Assembly (NCBI GenBank): GCA_965613685.1
Contig: OZ277031.1
Span: 496,001-560,000, forward strand
From: Methylotenera oryzisoli_B
Lineage (GTDB): Bacteria > Pseudomonadota > Gammaproteobacteria > Burkholderiales > Methylophilaceae
Length of the DNA: 64,000 bases
Direction of reading: 5' to 3'
In this document: one piece after another, positions 38,771-46,665 of the stretch
Layout: each line of letters begins with the position of its first letter
Numbering within the stretch: position 1 is the stretch's first letter
The notes under the pieces: generated by a model
Seen by the model: the letters and a program-made list of their open reading frames with translations, nothing else
What the model was told of the DNA's origin: nothing
Database searches by the model: none
Program-made: the position numbers and the translations under genes

Positions 38771-39859
38771 TTAAGCTTGTTTACGTGGCATCAGCACGGT
38801 GTAATCGAGGTCCAATACCACGTTAGGGTGGTAAGTGGTTTTCTCGCCCTGCGTCACGTGGCGGCTGCTCAAGGTATGGGCTGGCGTATTTTTCACTCCC
38901 ACCATACGCAATCTTAAGGCGCCCACGTCCTCACGGTTAGGCAAGGTTTCTTTGGCCAACACTTCGGTCCAAGTGTAGATGGTGTCATCACCAAAGCTCG
39001 GGTTGCAGTGCGTGCCGGCATTGATGGCGAGGATGGACAAGGCATTTTCCAAGCCGTCGTGCGATAGGGCGCGGCAAACGGAAATGATGTGACCACCGTA
39101 CATGAGGCGTCGGCCAAAAGCAGTGGGTTTCATCATCAGCTCATCAAAATGCAAGCGGGCATTGTTTTGATACAGTTTCGTGGCCAAGGTGTGGTCGGTG
39201 TCGCTGATGGTCATGCCGGCTGGGTGATTGATGCGTTCGCCCACTTGGTAGTCGTCCCATAGGAACGGGCCACCAGTCTGGGCGGTGTTGAATTTTCTGG
39301 CATCCAAAAAGGCAGGCACAGCCAAATCCGCACTGGCGACCGCGTCGGCTAAGCTAGGAATAACGGTAGCAGGGGCGGGGGCGTTGTGGTCTTTTTTGTG
39401 CACCATTACCCAGCGCACCCATGAAAATACCGGTTGCTGCAATTGGTTGGTTGACACCGAGCGCACGTAGACCACGCCGGATTGGCCATTGGAGTTTTGT
39501 TTTAAGCCTATGACGGTGGAGCTGGTGCTCAGCGTGTCGCCGGCATAGACCGGTTGTAAAAAGCGCACTTCGGCATAGCCCAAGTTGGCTACCGCATTGA
39601 CCGATATGTCCGGCACGGTTTTACCAAAGGCGATGTGAAAAGCCAATAAATCGTCCACTGGCCGCGCGTTGTAGCCTAAGGATTGCGCCAGCGTGTCCGC
39701 TGAATGCAAGGCTTGGCGAGCGCCGGTAAGCGCCATGTATAAGGCCACTTCGCCTTCGCCTACGGTGCGTGGCGTGGCGTGCGTGATCACTTGATTGAGT
39801 TTGAAATCCTCAAAAAAGTTACCCGCACGGATTTTGTTGCTGTGTGGCGTATTAGTCAT
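38771..39859 (-). CDS. MaoC-type hydratase, mesaconyl-CoA hydratase-like
   Basis: The 362-residue protein has two hot-dog domains. The N-terminal half contains MALTGARQALHSADTLAQSLG and VRFLQPVYAGDTL. The C-terminal half contains SDTDHTLATKLYQNNARLHFDE, resembling the hydratase catalytic segment with Asp and His. The layout and length resemble mesaconyl-CoA (beta-methylmalyl-CoA) hydratase of the ethylmalonyl-CoA and 3-hydroxypropionate pathways, and more distantly itaconyl-CoA hydratase. It overlaps the upstream CitE paralogue B by 8 bp, implying coupled hydratase-lyase function. The exact substrate is inferred. Confidence 0.78.
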   Translation of the reverse strand: MTNTPHSNKIRAGNFFEDFKLNQVITHATPRTVGEGEVALYMALTGARQALHSADTLAQSLGYNARPVDDLLAFHIAFGKTVPDISVNAVANLGYAEVRFLQPVYAGDTLSTSSTVIGLKQNSNGQSGVVYVRSVSTNQLQQPVFSWVRWVMVHKKDHNAPAPATVIPSLADAVASADLAVPAFLDARKFNTAQTGGPFLWDDYQVGERINHPAGMTISDTDHTLATKLYQNNARLHFDELMMKPTAFGRRLMYGGHIISVCRALSHDGLENALSILAINAGTHCNPSFGDDTIYTWTEVLAKETLPNREDVGALRLRMVGVKNTPAHTLSSRHVTQGEKTTYHPNVVLDLDYTVLMPRKQA

Positions 39860-40733
39860 GGCTTTCTTCCAAGGTGCTGATCATTTCACTTAATTTAAGT
39901 AAGCGTTCGGCGGCGCGCACATGGTGGCGTTCGACTAATTTGTCGTTGACCACCACCGTGCCTTTGCCCATTTCATTCGCAGCTTTTAAAGCGGCGATGA
40001 TTTCTCTGGCGTTTTTCACTTCGCTGGCTTGCGGCGTGTAAGCATCGTTGCTGTAAGCCAATTGCGCGGGGTGCACCAAGGATTTGCCATCAAAGCCCAT
40101 GTCGCGGCCCAAGCGGCAAGCGTATTCAAAGGAATGCATGTTTTTAAAATCGCTGGTGATGCCGTCCACTACCGCATGACCGTAAGCGCGGGCCGCCAAT
40201 ATCACCAAGGATAAAGAGGTGAGGATGGCGGAGCGCTCATGCGTCACGCGTGCGTGCAATTGCGATATCAGGTCCGATGTGGCCATCACCATGCAGACGA
40301 TGCGATCGGATGCGCTGGCAATTTCTTTAGCGTTCAGCACGGCAATTGGGCTCTCTATCATGACCATGATAGGCAAGTGACTGCCGCCGGCGTCATCCAA
40401 TAAGGATAGGGCCGTCAGCACGTCTTCTTTACTTTCTATGTTGGGAAACAACACGGCGTCTACTTTGATTTTGGCCGCGGCTTTGATGTCGTCTGGCCCC
40501 CATTCCGAGATTAGGTCGTTGACGCGCACCACTACTTCACGCGAGCCATAGCCGCCCTCGTTAACAAAGCGCACGACGTTGTCGCGCGACTCTTCTTTGC
40601 ATTCTACTAATACTGGATCACCTAGATCCAATATCACTGAGTCAGCGTGTAGGGTTCTGGCGCGCTCCAGATAATGCGCGTTGCAGCCAGGCACATAAAG
40701 CATGGAGCGGCGTGGGCGAAAATATTGAGTCAT
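39852..40733 (-). CDS. CitE-like CoA-ester lyase (paralogue B; malyl/citramalyl-CoA lyase type)
   Basis: The 293-residue protein is closest of the three paralogues to malyl-CoA / citramalyl-CoA lyases: RRSMLYVPGCNAHYLERA at the N-terminus, metal Glu in VMIESPIAVLNAKEIA, metal Asp in MVMATSDLISQLHARV, and MGFDGKSLVHPAQLAY near the C-terminus. The usual DLEDAV segment reads DLGDPVLVECKEESR, losing the central Glu. It is the first gene of the leftward run, with a good AAAGG ribosome-binding site and a consensus promoter upstream, divergent from the GntR gene. Likely products are glyoxylate plus propionyl-CoA, or pyruvate plus acetyl-CoA, from a hydroxyacyl-CoA. Confidence 0.84.
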   Translation of the reverse strand: MTQYFRPRRSMLYVPGCNAHYLERARTLHADSVILDLGDPVLVECKEESRDNVVRFVNEGGYGSREVVVRVNDLISEWGPDDIKAAAKIKVDAVLFPNIESKEDVLTALSLLDDAGGSHLPIMVMIESPIAVLNAKEIASASDRIVCMVMATSDLISQLHARVTHERSAILTSLSLVILAARAYGHAVVDGITSDFKNMHSFEYACRLGRDMGFDGKSLVHPAQLAYSNDAYTPQASEVKNAREIIAALKAANEMGKGTVVVNDKLVERHHVRAAERLLKLSEMISTLEESHD

Positions 40734-40785
40734 TCGATTACCTTTATCTAGCTTATAAGCAAGGGTATTTTTTTAAGCTGAATCG

Positions 40786-40815
40786 ATTATATAGAGAGTT
40801 ATTTAAAAATGTCAA
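40786..40815 (-). promoter_or_regulatory. Consensus promoter of the leftward citE-maoC-citE-prpBCD run
   Basis: On the minus strand a perfect TTGACA (40810-40815) and a perfect TATAAT (40786-40791) are separated by 18 bp, about 53 bp before the first gene. A palindromic operator lies immediately upstream of the -35. Such a strong core promoter implies high output unless repressed. Confidence 0.82.
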
Positions 40816-40821
40816 TCTATA

Positions 40822-40840
40822 TCTTATGTCTTATATAAGA
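40822..40840. promoter_or_regulatory. Putative GntR operator (TCTTAT half-sites plus palindrome)
   Basis: TCTTAT at 40822 is followed by the perfect palindrome TCTTATATAAGA (40829-40840), so three half-sites lie within 19 bp: two direct and one inverted. It sits between the two divergent promoters, next to the leftward -35. The same 12-mer occurs at 24196-24207. Autoregulation by the adjacent GntR protein is inferred. Confidence 0.6.
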
Positions 40841-40850
40841 TATAAAATGC

Positions 40851-40879
40851 TAGACTATTAAAAAATAGCATGATATAAA
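40851..40879 (+). promoter_or_regulatory. Candidate promoter of gntR
   Basis: TAGACT (40851-40856) and TATAAA (40874-40879) are separated by 17 bp, pointing toward the regulator gene. The match is moderate and the region is very AT-rich, so chance resemblance is possible. Confidence 0.4.
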
Positions 40880-40953
40880 TAAGTCATTGCAAATTAGCTC
40901 TGAATGAATAGTTCATTTATTTAGGCCATTCAATTTTGATGAGATCAACGATC

Positions 40954-41691
40954 ATGATAGACAAACATTACAATTCGCCAAGCTACAAGCCGCTTTACGA
41001 CCAGATCAAAGTCTTGTTAACGCAAAGTTTAATTGGTGGGGAATGGCGTCCTGGGGACATGATCCCCAGTGAGATTGATCTAGCGGGCCGTTATAAAGTC
41101 AGTCAAGGCACGGTCAGAAAAGCCATCGATGCCTTGGCCACGGAAAATATTTTAATTCGCCGTCAAGGCAAAGGTACCTTTGTCGCCACCCACAGTGCGG
41201 ACAACATGAAACTGCGCTTTTTGCGCTTGACCTCCATAGATGGGCAGAAAGAATTATTAAAAAACGAATTCATATCCTGCGTTAAAGGCAAAGCCGATGT
41301 GCGCATGGGGCAAATCCTCGATTTAAAAGCCGGCGCCTCGACCATAGAGATCAAGCGTTTATTAACGTTTTCTGGTCGCCCCTTAATTTTTGATCACATC
41401 ATCGTCCCGGCTGCACCGTTTAAAGGCTTGAACGGCAACCGCGTGGAAGAAAACAACGGGTCCATGTACAGCATGTACGAGTCCGAATTTGGGGTGCGCA
41501 TGGTGCGTGCTGAAGAACGCTTAAAAGCCGTGGGGGCTAAAGGTGAAGTCGCCCATGCCTTAGGCTTAAAAGAGAACGAGCCTATTTTGAGCATAGAGCG
41601 CGTGTCCTTTACTTACGGCGACAAACCCATGGAGTGGCGATTGGGCATGTGCGTGACGGACAACCACCACTACATGAACGAATTGGAATAA
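40954..41691 (+). CDS. GntR family regulator, HutC/FarR subfamily (UTRA domain)
   Basis: The N-terminal winged helix (about residues 10-78) contains PLYDQIKVLLTQSL, PGDMIPSEIDLAGRYKVSQGTVRKAIDAL and RRQGKGTFVA, the full GntR signature. The C-terminal UTRA ligand domain (about 95-240) ends with EPILSIERVSFTYGDKPMEWRLGMC. UTRA regulators bind small metabolites and repress or activate nearby genes. The ATG at 40954 gives 245 residues; an ATG at 40939 is also possible. It lies between two divergent metabolic gene runs next to a palindromic operator, so it probably controls both. The ligand is unknown; an organic acid or CoA ester of this pathway is plausible. Confidence 0.9.
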   Translation: MIDKHYNSPSYKPLYDQIKVLLTQSLIGGEWRPGDMIPSEIDLAGRYKVSQGTVRKAIDALATENILIRRQGKGTFVATHSADNMKLRFLRLTSIDGQKELLKNEFISCVKGKADVRMGQILDLKAGASTIEIKRLLTFSGRPLIFDHIIVPAAPFKGLNGNRVEENNGSMYSMYESEFGVRMVRAEERLKAVGAKGEVAHALGLKENEPILSIERVSFTYGDKPMEWRLGMCVTDNHHYMNELE

Positions 41692-41754
41692 CGCTTGAAT
41701 GGATGCTAAGTCTAACTTGGCTATGAGTGCAATATTAAATAGAGGTAAAAGACG

Positions 41755-42963
41755 ATGGATGATTTAAAAAAACGTGCGCTGGATTACCACGAGTTTCCTA
41801 AACCGGGAAAATTGTCCGTTGAGTCATCCAAGCCTTGCGCCAGCCAAGACGATTTGTCCTTAGCCTACACCCCAGGCGTAGCAGTGCCGGTGCGTGAAAT
41901 TAATCGCGATCCTGCTAACGCCTACCGTTACACCAACAAAGGCAATTTAGTGGCGGTAATTACCGATGGCACGGCCGTATTAGGCCTGGGTAACATGGGC
42001 CCACTGGCGAGTAAGCCAGTGATGGAAGGCAAAGCCGTGTTGTTTAAACACTTTGCCGGCATAGACGTGTTTGACATAGAGGTCAACGCCCCCAGTGTGG
42101 AAGCCTTCATCGAAACCGTGGTGAACATTGCGCCTACCTTTGGCGGCATTAATTTAGAAGACATCGCCGCACCGCATTGTTTCCGCATTGAAAATGAATT
42201 GCGTGCGCGTTTGGATATCCCGGTGTTTCACGACGACCAACATGGCACGGCGGTGATAGTGGCCGCGGCCTTATCCAATGCCTTGGAATTGCAAGGCAAA
42301 ACATTAAGCGGCGCTAAAATTGTATTTTTAGGCGCCGGTGCAGCGGGTTGTTCTTGTGCGCGCTTGCTTAAATTAATGGGGGCGACCAACATCACCATGG
42401 TGGATAAGTCTGGCGTGCTGGATACGGCTCGCGCTGATTTGCACGATAACAACCGTCATTTAGCCGTGGCCCCCAGCGCGGCTAAGACCTTAGCCGATGT
42501 CATGCCGGGTGCCGATGTGTTTATCGGCGTGTCTGCGGCCAATGCCTTGTCGGCTGATTTGCTAAAACTCATGGCGGCCAAGCCGGTGGTGTTTGCCTTG
42601 GCCAATCCCGATCCGGAAATACTGCCTAGCATTGCCCATGCCGTGCGCGATGACATCCTGATGGCGACCGGTCGTTCAGACTTCCCGAATCAAGTGAACA
42701 ATGCCTTGTGCTTTCCGTATTTGTTCCGCGGTGCATTGGATGCCAAAGCCAAGCAAATTAGCGATGAAATGCAAATCGCCGCGGCGCATGCCTTGGCGGC
42801 TTTGGCACGCGAACCGGTGCCAGAAGATGTCTTGCAAGCCTATAACTTAACAAGTTTGAGTTTCGGTAAGGATTACATTATTCCTAAACCGTTTGATAAA
42901 CGTTTATTAGCCCGCGTGTCCGGTGCGGTGGCGGATGCCGCCAGAGCACAACAGGCTAAATAG
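41755..42963 (+). CDS. Malic enzyme (short form, NAD(P)-dependent)
   Basis: This oxaloacetate-decarboxylating malate dehydrogenase makes pyruvate, CO2 and NAD(P)H from malate. The 402-residue protein has SLAYTPGVAVPVREI, GLGNMGPLASKPVMEGKAVLFK, DIEVNAP, FHDDQHGTAVIVAAAL (metal ligands) and the dinucleotide fold IVFLGAGAAGCSCARLL. The phosphotransacetylase-like C-terminal domain of MaeB is absent. It starts 63 bp after gntR behind AGAGG and is followed by sdhC after 8 bp. In this locus it would turn Sdh/Fum-derived malate into pyruvate; the cofactor cannot be decided. Confidence 0.94.
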   Translation: MDDLKKRALDYHEFPKPGKLSVESSKPCASQDDLSLAYTPGVAVPVREINRDPANAYRYTNKGNLVAVITDGTAVLGLGNMGPLASKPVMEGKAVLFKHFAGIDVFDIEVNAPSVEAFIETVVNIAPTFGGINLEDIAAPHCFRIENELRARLDIPVFHDDQHGTAVIVAAALSNALELQGKTLSGAKIVFLGAGAAGCSCARLLKLMGATNITMVDKSGVLDTARADLHDNNRHLAVAPSAAKTLADVMPGADVFIGVSAANALSADLLKLMAAKPVVFALANPDPEILPSIAHAVRDDILMATGRSDFPNQVNNALCFPYLFRGALDAKAKQISDEMQIAAAHALAALAREPVPEDVLQAYNLTSLSFGKDYIIPKPFDKRLLARVSGAVADAARAQQAK

Positions 42964-42971
42964 TACTGACC

Positions 42972-43364
42972 ATGAACCAAAAACTCGCTAAAAAAAATCG
43001 GCCTAAAAACCTGAATTTGTTCACCATACGTTTACCCATCAACGCCTTGGTGTCTATCTTGCATAGGGCCACAGGTTGCGCCTTGTTTATGATTTTGCCA
43101 GTCATTTTGCTGCTGTTGCAATGGTCTTTGCGCTCGGCCGAGGATTGGCAGTTGGTCTTGGCTTTTCTGCATTCGCCTTTTATCAAGCTGGTGTTGATGG
43201 GCTTGGCTTGGGCATTTTTTCACCATTTCTTTGCCGGCATCCGTCATTTGGCGATGGACGTGCATTGGATGACTACGCTCATGAAAGCCCGTTACACCAG
43301 CAAAGTGGTGATGGTGCTGGGCTTGCTTGCCACGCTAGTGGTAAGCATTACATTGTGGCTATAA
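42972..43364 (+). CDS. sdhC: Succinate dehydrogenase cytochrome b556 subunit
   Basis: The 130-residue membrane subunit has three helices. Its N-terminal NLFTIRLPINALVSILHRATG contains the quinone-site Ser/His/Arg pattern, and FFHHFFAGIRHLAMD contains the heme-ligand His. It anchors SdhAB and binds heme b and quinone with SdhD. It starts 8 bp after the malic enzyme gene and is followed by sdhD after 3 bp, so it is co-transcribed. Confidence 0.95.
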   Translation: MNQKLAKKNRPKNLNLFTIRLPINALVSILHRATGCALFMILPVILLLLQWSLRSAEDWQLVLAFLHSPFIKLVLMGLAWAFFHHFFAGIRHLAMDVHWMTTLMKARYTSKVVMVLGLLATLVVSITLWL

Positions 43365-43367
43365 ATT

Positions 43368-43712
43368 ATGTGGATTGAACTCTTAACCAAACGTTACCCC
43401 GGCATGCGCGCATGGCTATCGCAGCGCCTAACCGGCTTGGCCATGGCACTCTACAGTGTGCTGGCGGCGGGACGATTTTTCTATCTGGCCCCAAGCGACT
43501 ACGCAGCATGGGTCGATTTTTTTCAGCCACTTTGGTGGCGTGTGCTGACCATGTTGTTCTGGTTGGCCTTAACGCTACACGCCTGGCTGGGCATACGCGA
43601 TGTGTTCAAGGATTACGTGCCCAATGACACCTTGCGCAGCGTCTTATTGAAGGGCTTGGTGATCTTGCTATGGCTGTATTTGGCTTGGGCAGCTTACCTA
43701 TTGTTTGCTTAA
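43368..43712 (+). CDS. sdhD: Succinate dehydrogenase membrane anchor subunit
   Basis: The 114-residue membrane subunit has three helices. WLSQRLTGLAMALYS near the N-terminus and LHAWLGIRDVFKDYV in the second helix/loop are the SdhD signature; that His is a heme ligand and the DY pair is near the quinone site. It pairs with SdhC. It lies between sdhC and sdhA. Confidence 0.94.
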   Translation: MWIELLTKRYPGMRAWLSQRLTGLAMALYSVLAAGRFFYLAPSDYAAWVDFFQPLWWRVLTMLFWLALTLHAWLGIRDVFKDYVPNDTLRSVLLKGLVILLWLYLAWAAYLLFA

Positions 43713-43753
43713 TTTGGTTGCTTAATTTAATTATTATTTAAGGTTTATGGCTT

Positions 43754-45517
43754 ATGGCAGTTGCAACGCAAGTATTTGATGCATTGGTGGTAGGCGGCGG
43801 TGGCGCCGGTTTACGTGCCTCATTACAGTTAGCGCAATCCGGTTTAAAAGTAGCGGTGTTGTCCAAGGTGTTTCCTACCCGTTCGCATACCGTGGCCGCG
43901 CAAGGTGGCATAGCCGCGGCGCTAGGCAACGTCGCTGATGATAAATGGTTGTGGCATATGTACGACACCATTAAAGGCTCGGATTACTTGGGTGACCAAG
44001 ATGCCATCGAGTTTATGTGTAAAAACGCCGCCGCGGCCATATACGAACTGGAGCATTTTGGTATGCCGTTTGACCGCTTGGAAAACGGCAAAATATTCCA
44101 ACGGCCGTTTGGCGGCATGACGCAAAATTTTGGTGAAAGCGCGATTTCTCGCACCTGTGCGGTGGCCGACAGAACCGGTCACGCTATGTTGCACACCCTG
44201 TACCAACGCAACATCCAATCCAATACCCAGTTTTTTGTCGAGTGGTTGGCCTTGGATTTATTGCGCGATAAAGACGGCGACGTGCTCGGCGTCTTGGCCT
44301 TAGAGATAGAAACCGGCGAAGTGCATTGCATACGCGCTAAGGCCACCTTGTTGGCCACCGGCGGCGCCGGTCGTATTTTCAAGGCCAGCACCAATGCCTT
44401 CATCAACACCGGGGATGGCTTGGGCATGGCAGCGCGCGCTGGCATTCCTTTGCAAGACATGGAGTTTTGGCAATTCCACCCAACCGGCGTGCTCAATGCC
44501 GGCGTGTTGATTACCGAGGGCGTGCGTGGCGAAGGCGGTTATTTATTGAACAGCGAAGGCGAGCGTTTCATGGAGCGTTATGCACCGCATGCCAAAGACT
44601 TGGCCAGCCGTGACGTGGTGTCGCGTGCCATTGCTACCGAAATTAAAGCCGGCCGCGGCGTGGGTAAAAACAAAGACGCGGTGTATTTAAAACTAGACCA
44701 TTTGGGTGAGGCTTTAATTAACGATAAATTGCCCGGCATACGCGAGATTGCCAAAACCTTTGCAAACGTGGATCCGGTGAAAGACCCCATCCCCATCGTG
44801 CCGACCGTGCATTACATGATGGGCGGCATTCCTACTAATTTACAAGGCCAAGTGATAGCCCCCGACGCCAGTGGCGTTCAAGCGGTGGTCAATGGCTTGT
44901 ATGCAGTAGGCGAGTGCGCTTGCGTATCGGTGCATGGCGCCAACCGTTTGGGTTCTAACTCGCTATTAGATTTAGTGGTGTTCGGACGTGCCGCCGGCGA
45001 CAAGATGGTGGAAGAAGTGAAAAAAGACAACAGCCATAAACCCTTGGCCGCCGATGCCTTTGATAAGACCTTGGCTAGACTCAATCGCTTGGACACGCAA
45101 ACCCAAGGCGAATCGGTTAAAGACGTGGGTGCAGCGCTACGCGAGACCATGCAAACCCATTGCGGCGTATTCCGTTTCCCGGATTTGTTGCAATCCGGGG
45201 TGGTGGAGATAGACAAAGTCGCCGAGCGGGCTAAAAACACCGTGATCACAGACAAGAGTCAAGTGTTCAATACCGCTAGGGTGGATGCCTTGGAGCTGGA
45301 TAATTTAGTGGAAGTGGCCTTGGCCACCATGCACGCGGCGGAAGCCAGAACCGAAAGCCGTGGCGCGCATGCGCGTGAAGACTTTATGCAGCGCGACGAT
45401 GAGAAGTGGTTGACGCATTCCTTGTACTACCGTGAGGGCCACCGTTTAAGTTACAAACCGGTGCGCTTGAAACCGCAAACCGTGGACAGCTTTGAGCCTA
45501 AAGCGCGCGTTTATTAA
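43754..45517 (+). CDS. sdhA: Succinate dehydrogenase flavoprotein subunit
   Basis: SdhA oxidises succinate to fumarate with covalently bound FAD. The 587-residue protein has the dinucleotide fold ALVVGGGGAGLRASLQLA, the FAD-attachment His in FPTRSHTVAAQGGIAAALGN, catalytic segments EFWQFHPTGVLNAGVLITEG and VPTVHYMMGGIPTN, and GANRLGSNSLLDLVVFGR. The C-terminal RGAHAREDF is also typical. Length and order match the E. coli complex. It starts 41 bp after sdhD. Confidence 0.98.
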   Translation: MAVATQVFDALVVGGGGAGLRASLQLAQSGLKVAVLSKVFPTRSHTVAAQGGIAAALGNVADDKWLWHMYDTIKGSDYLGDQDAIEFMCKNAAAAIYELEHFGMPFDRLENGKIFQRPFGGMTQNFGESAISRTCAVADRTGHAMLHTLYQRNIQSNTQFFVEWLALDLLRDKDGDVLGVLALEIETGEVHCIRAKATLLATGGAGRIFKASTNAFINTGDGLGMAARAGIPLQDMEFWQFHPTGVLNAGVLITEGVRGEGGYLLNSEGERFMERYAPHAKDLASRDVVSRAIATEIKAGRGVGKNKDAVYLKLDHLGEALINDKLPGIREIAKTFANVDPVKDPIPIVPTVHYMMGGIPTNLQGQVIAPDASGVQAVVNGLYAVGECACVSVHGANRLGSNSLLDLVVFGRAAGDKMVEEVKKDNSHKPLAADAFDKTLARLNRLDTQTQGESVKDVGAALRETMQTHCGVFRFPDLLQSGVVEIDKVAERAKNTVITDKSQVFNTARVDALELDNLVEVALATMHAAEARTESRGAHAREDFMQRDDEKWLTHSLYYREGHRLSYKPVRLKPQTVDSFEPKARVY

Positions 45518-45559
45518 TAGCGGCATGACATCAAGTTAAGCTTACAGAGACGATAAAAA

Positions 45560-46300
45560 ATGAAATTTTCAATTTACCGATTCAACCCAGACGTGGATAA
45601 AAAACCGTACATGCAAGACTACGACGTGGTCTTGGAAGACAGCGATCAAATGTTGCTGGATGCCTTGTTGCGCATTAAAGATTTAGACGACAGTTTAAGC
45701 CTACGCAAATCTTGCCGTGAAGGCGTGTGCGGTTCCGACAGCATGAACATTAACGGTAAGAATGGCCTGGCCTGCATCACCAAATTGTCTGACCTAGAAG
45801 AGCCGGTGGTGTTAAGGCCTATGCCTGGTTTGCCGGTGATACGCGACCTGGTGGTGGACATGACGCAGTTCTTTGAAAACTACAATTCGGTTAAGCCGTA
45901 TTTGGTGAACAACGATGCCGCGCCTGCCACCGAGCGCCTGCAGTCGCCGGCCGATAGAGCCAAGCTGGATGGCCTCTACGAATGCATATTGTGCGGTGCG
46001 TGCACCACATCTTGCCCATCATTCTGGTGGAACCCGGATAAATTTGTCGGCCCAGCCGGCTTGATGCAAGCCTACCGTTTTATGGTGGATAGCCGTGATC
46101 AAGCCTTGGACGAGCGCTTGGATAATTTGGAAGAGCCAGACCGCTTATACCGTTGCCACAACATCATGAATTGCGTGGAAGTGTGCCCTAAAAAATTAAA
46201 TCCAAATGCGGCCATCGCCAACATTAAAGATTTGAAATTTGAGCAAGCGCGCGAGCATAAAAACAAAGCGAAGAAGCACATAGAAATTAAAGCGCTATAA
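45560..46300 (+). CDS. sdhB: Succinate dehydrogenase iron-sulfur subunit
   Basis: The 246-residue electron-transfer subunit has 2Fe-2S ligands in SCREGVCGSDSMNINGKNGLAC (about residues 54-75, read in parts), then CILCGACTTSCPSFWWN and CHNIMNCVEVCPKKLNP for the 4Fe-4S and 3Fe-4S centres. It links SdhA to the membrane quinone site. It lies 42 bp after sdhA, and sdhE follows. Confidence 0.97.
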   Translation: MKFSIYRFNPDVDKKPYMQDYDVVLEDSDQMLLDALLRIKDLDDSLSLRKSCREGVCGSDSMNINGKNGLACITKLSDLEEPVVLRPMPGLPVIRDLVVDMTQFFENYNSVKPYLVNNDAAPATERLQSPADRAKLDGLYECILCGACTTSCPSFWWNPDKFVGPAGLMQAYRFMVDSRDQALDERLDNLEEPDRLYRCHNIMNCVEVCPKKLNPNAAIANIKDLKFEQAREHKNKAKKHIEIKAL

Positions 46301-46326
46301 GCCGCGCCATAACAGAAGATAAGCCC

Positions 46327-46632
46327 ATGACGAATAGCCCAAACATGACAGACGAAGAAGTACGCCGCTTAAGCTGGCGTTGTCGTCGTGGGCTATTGGA
46401 ATTGGATATCGTCTTGCAGCGTTTCGCCGCCCATTACCTAGCCGGCTTGACGCAAGATGAATTGCTGGCCTTGGACGGCTTGTTGGATTTGCCCGATAAC
46501 GAATTTTTAGACGTGGTGACATTAAGGCTCCCAACTGCCAAGGTCCCGGCCTTGCAAGCAAAAAACTCGAACGACCAGGCGCTGCAAAGCGTGCTGGCTA
46601 AATTAAGTGCGCGTGACCAAAACGAAGGCTAA
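46327..46632 (+). CDS. sdhE: SdhE, FAD assembly factor for succinate dehydrogenase
   Basis: The 101-residue protein carries the RGxxE motif in SWRCRRGLLELDIVLQRF, which is needed to promote covalent flavinylation of SdhA. DNEFLDVV is the second conserved element. Relatives are about 80-90 residues, so the C-terminal 15-20 residues are extra. It sits directly after sdhB, as expected. Confidence 0.92.
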   Translation: MTNSPNMTDEEVRRLSWRCRRGLLELDIVLQRFAAHYLAGLTQDELLALDGLLDLPDNEFLDVVTLRLPTAKVPALQAKNSNDQALQSVLAKLSARDQNEG

Positions 46633-46665
46633 TTTAGCCATCATTACATTAGTGAAAGAGCGATT

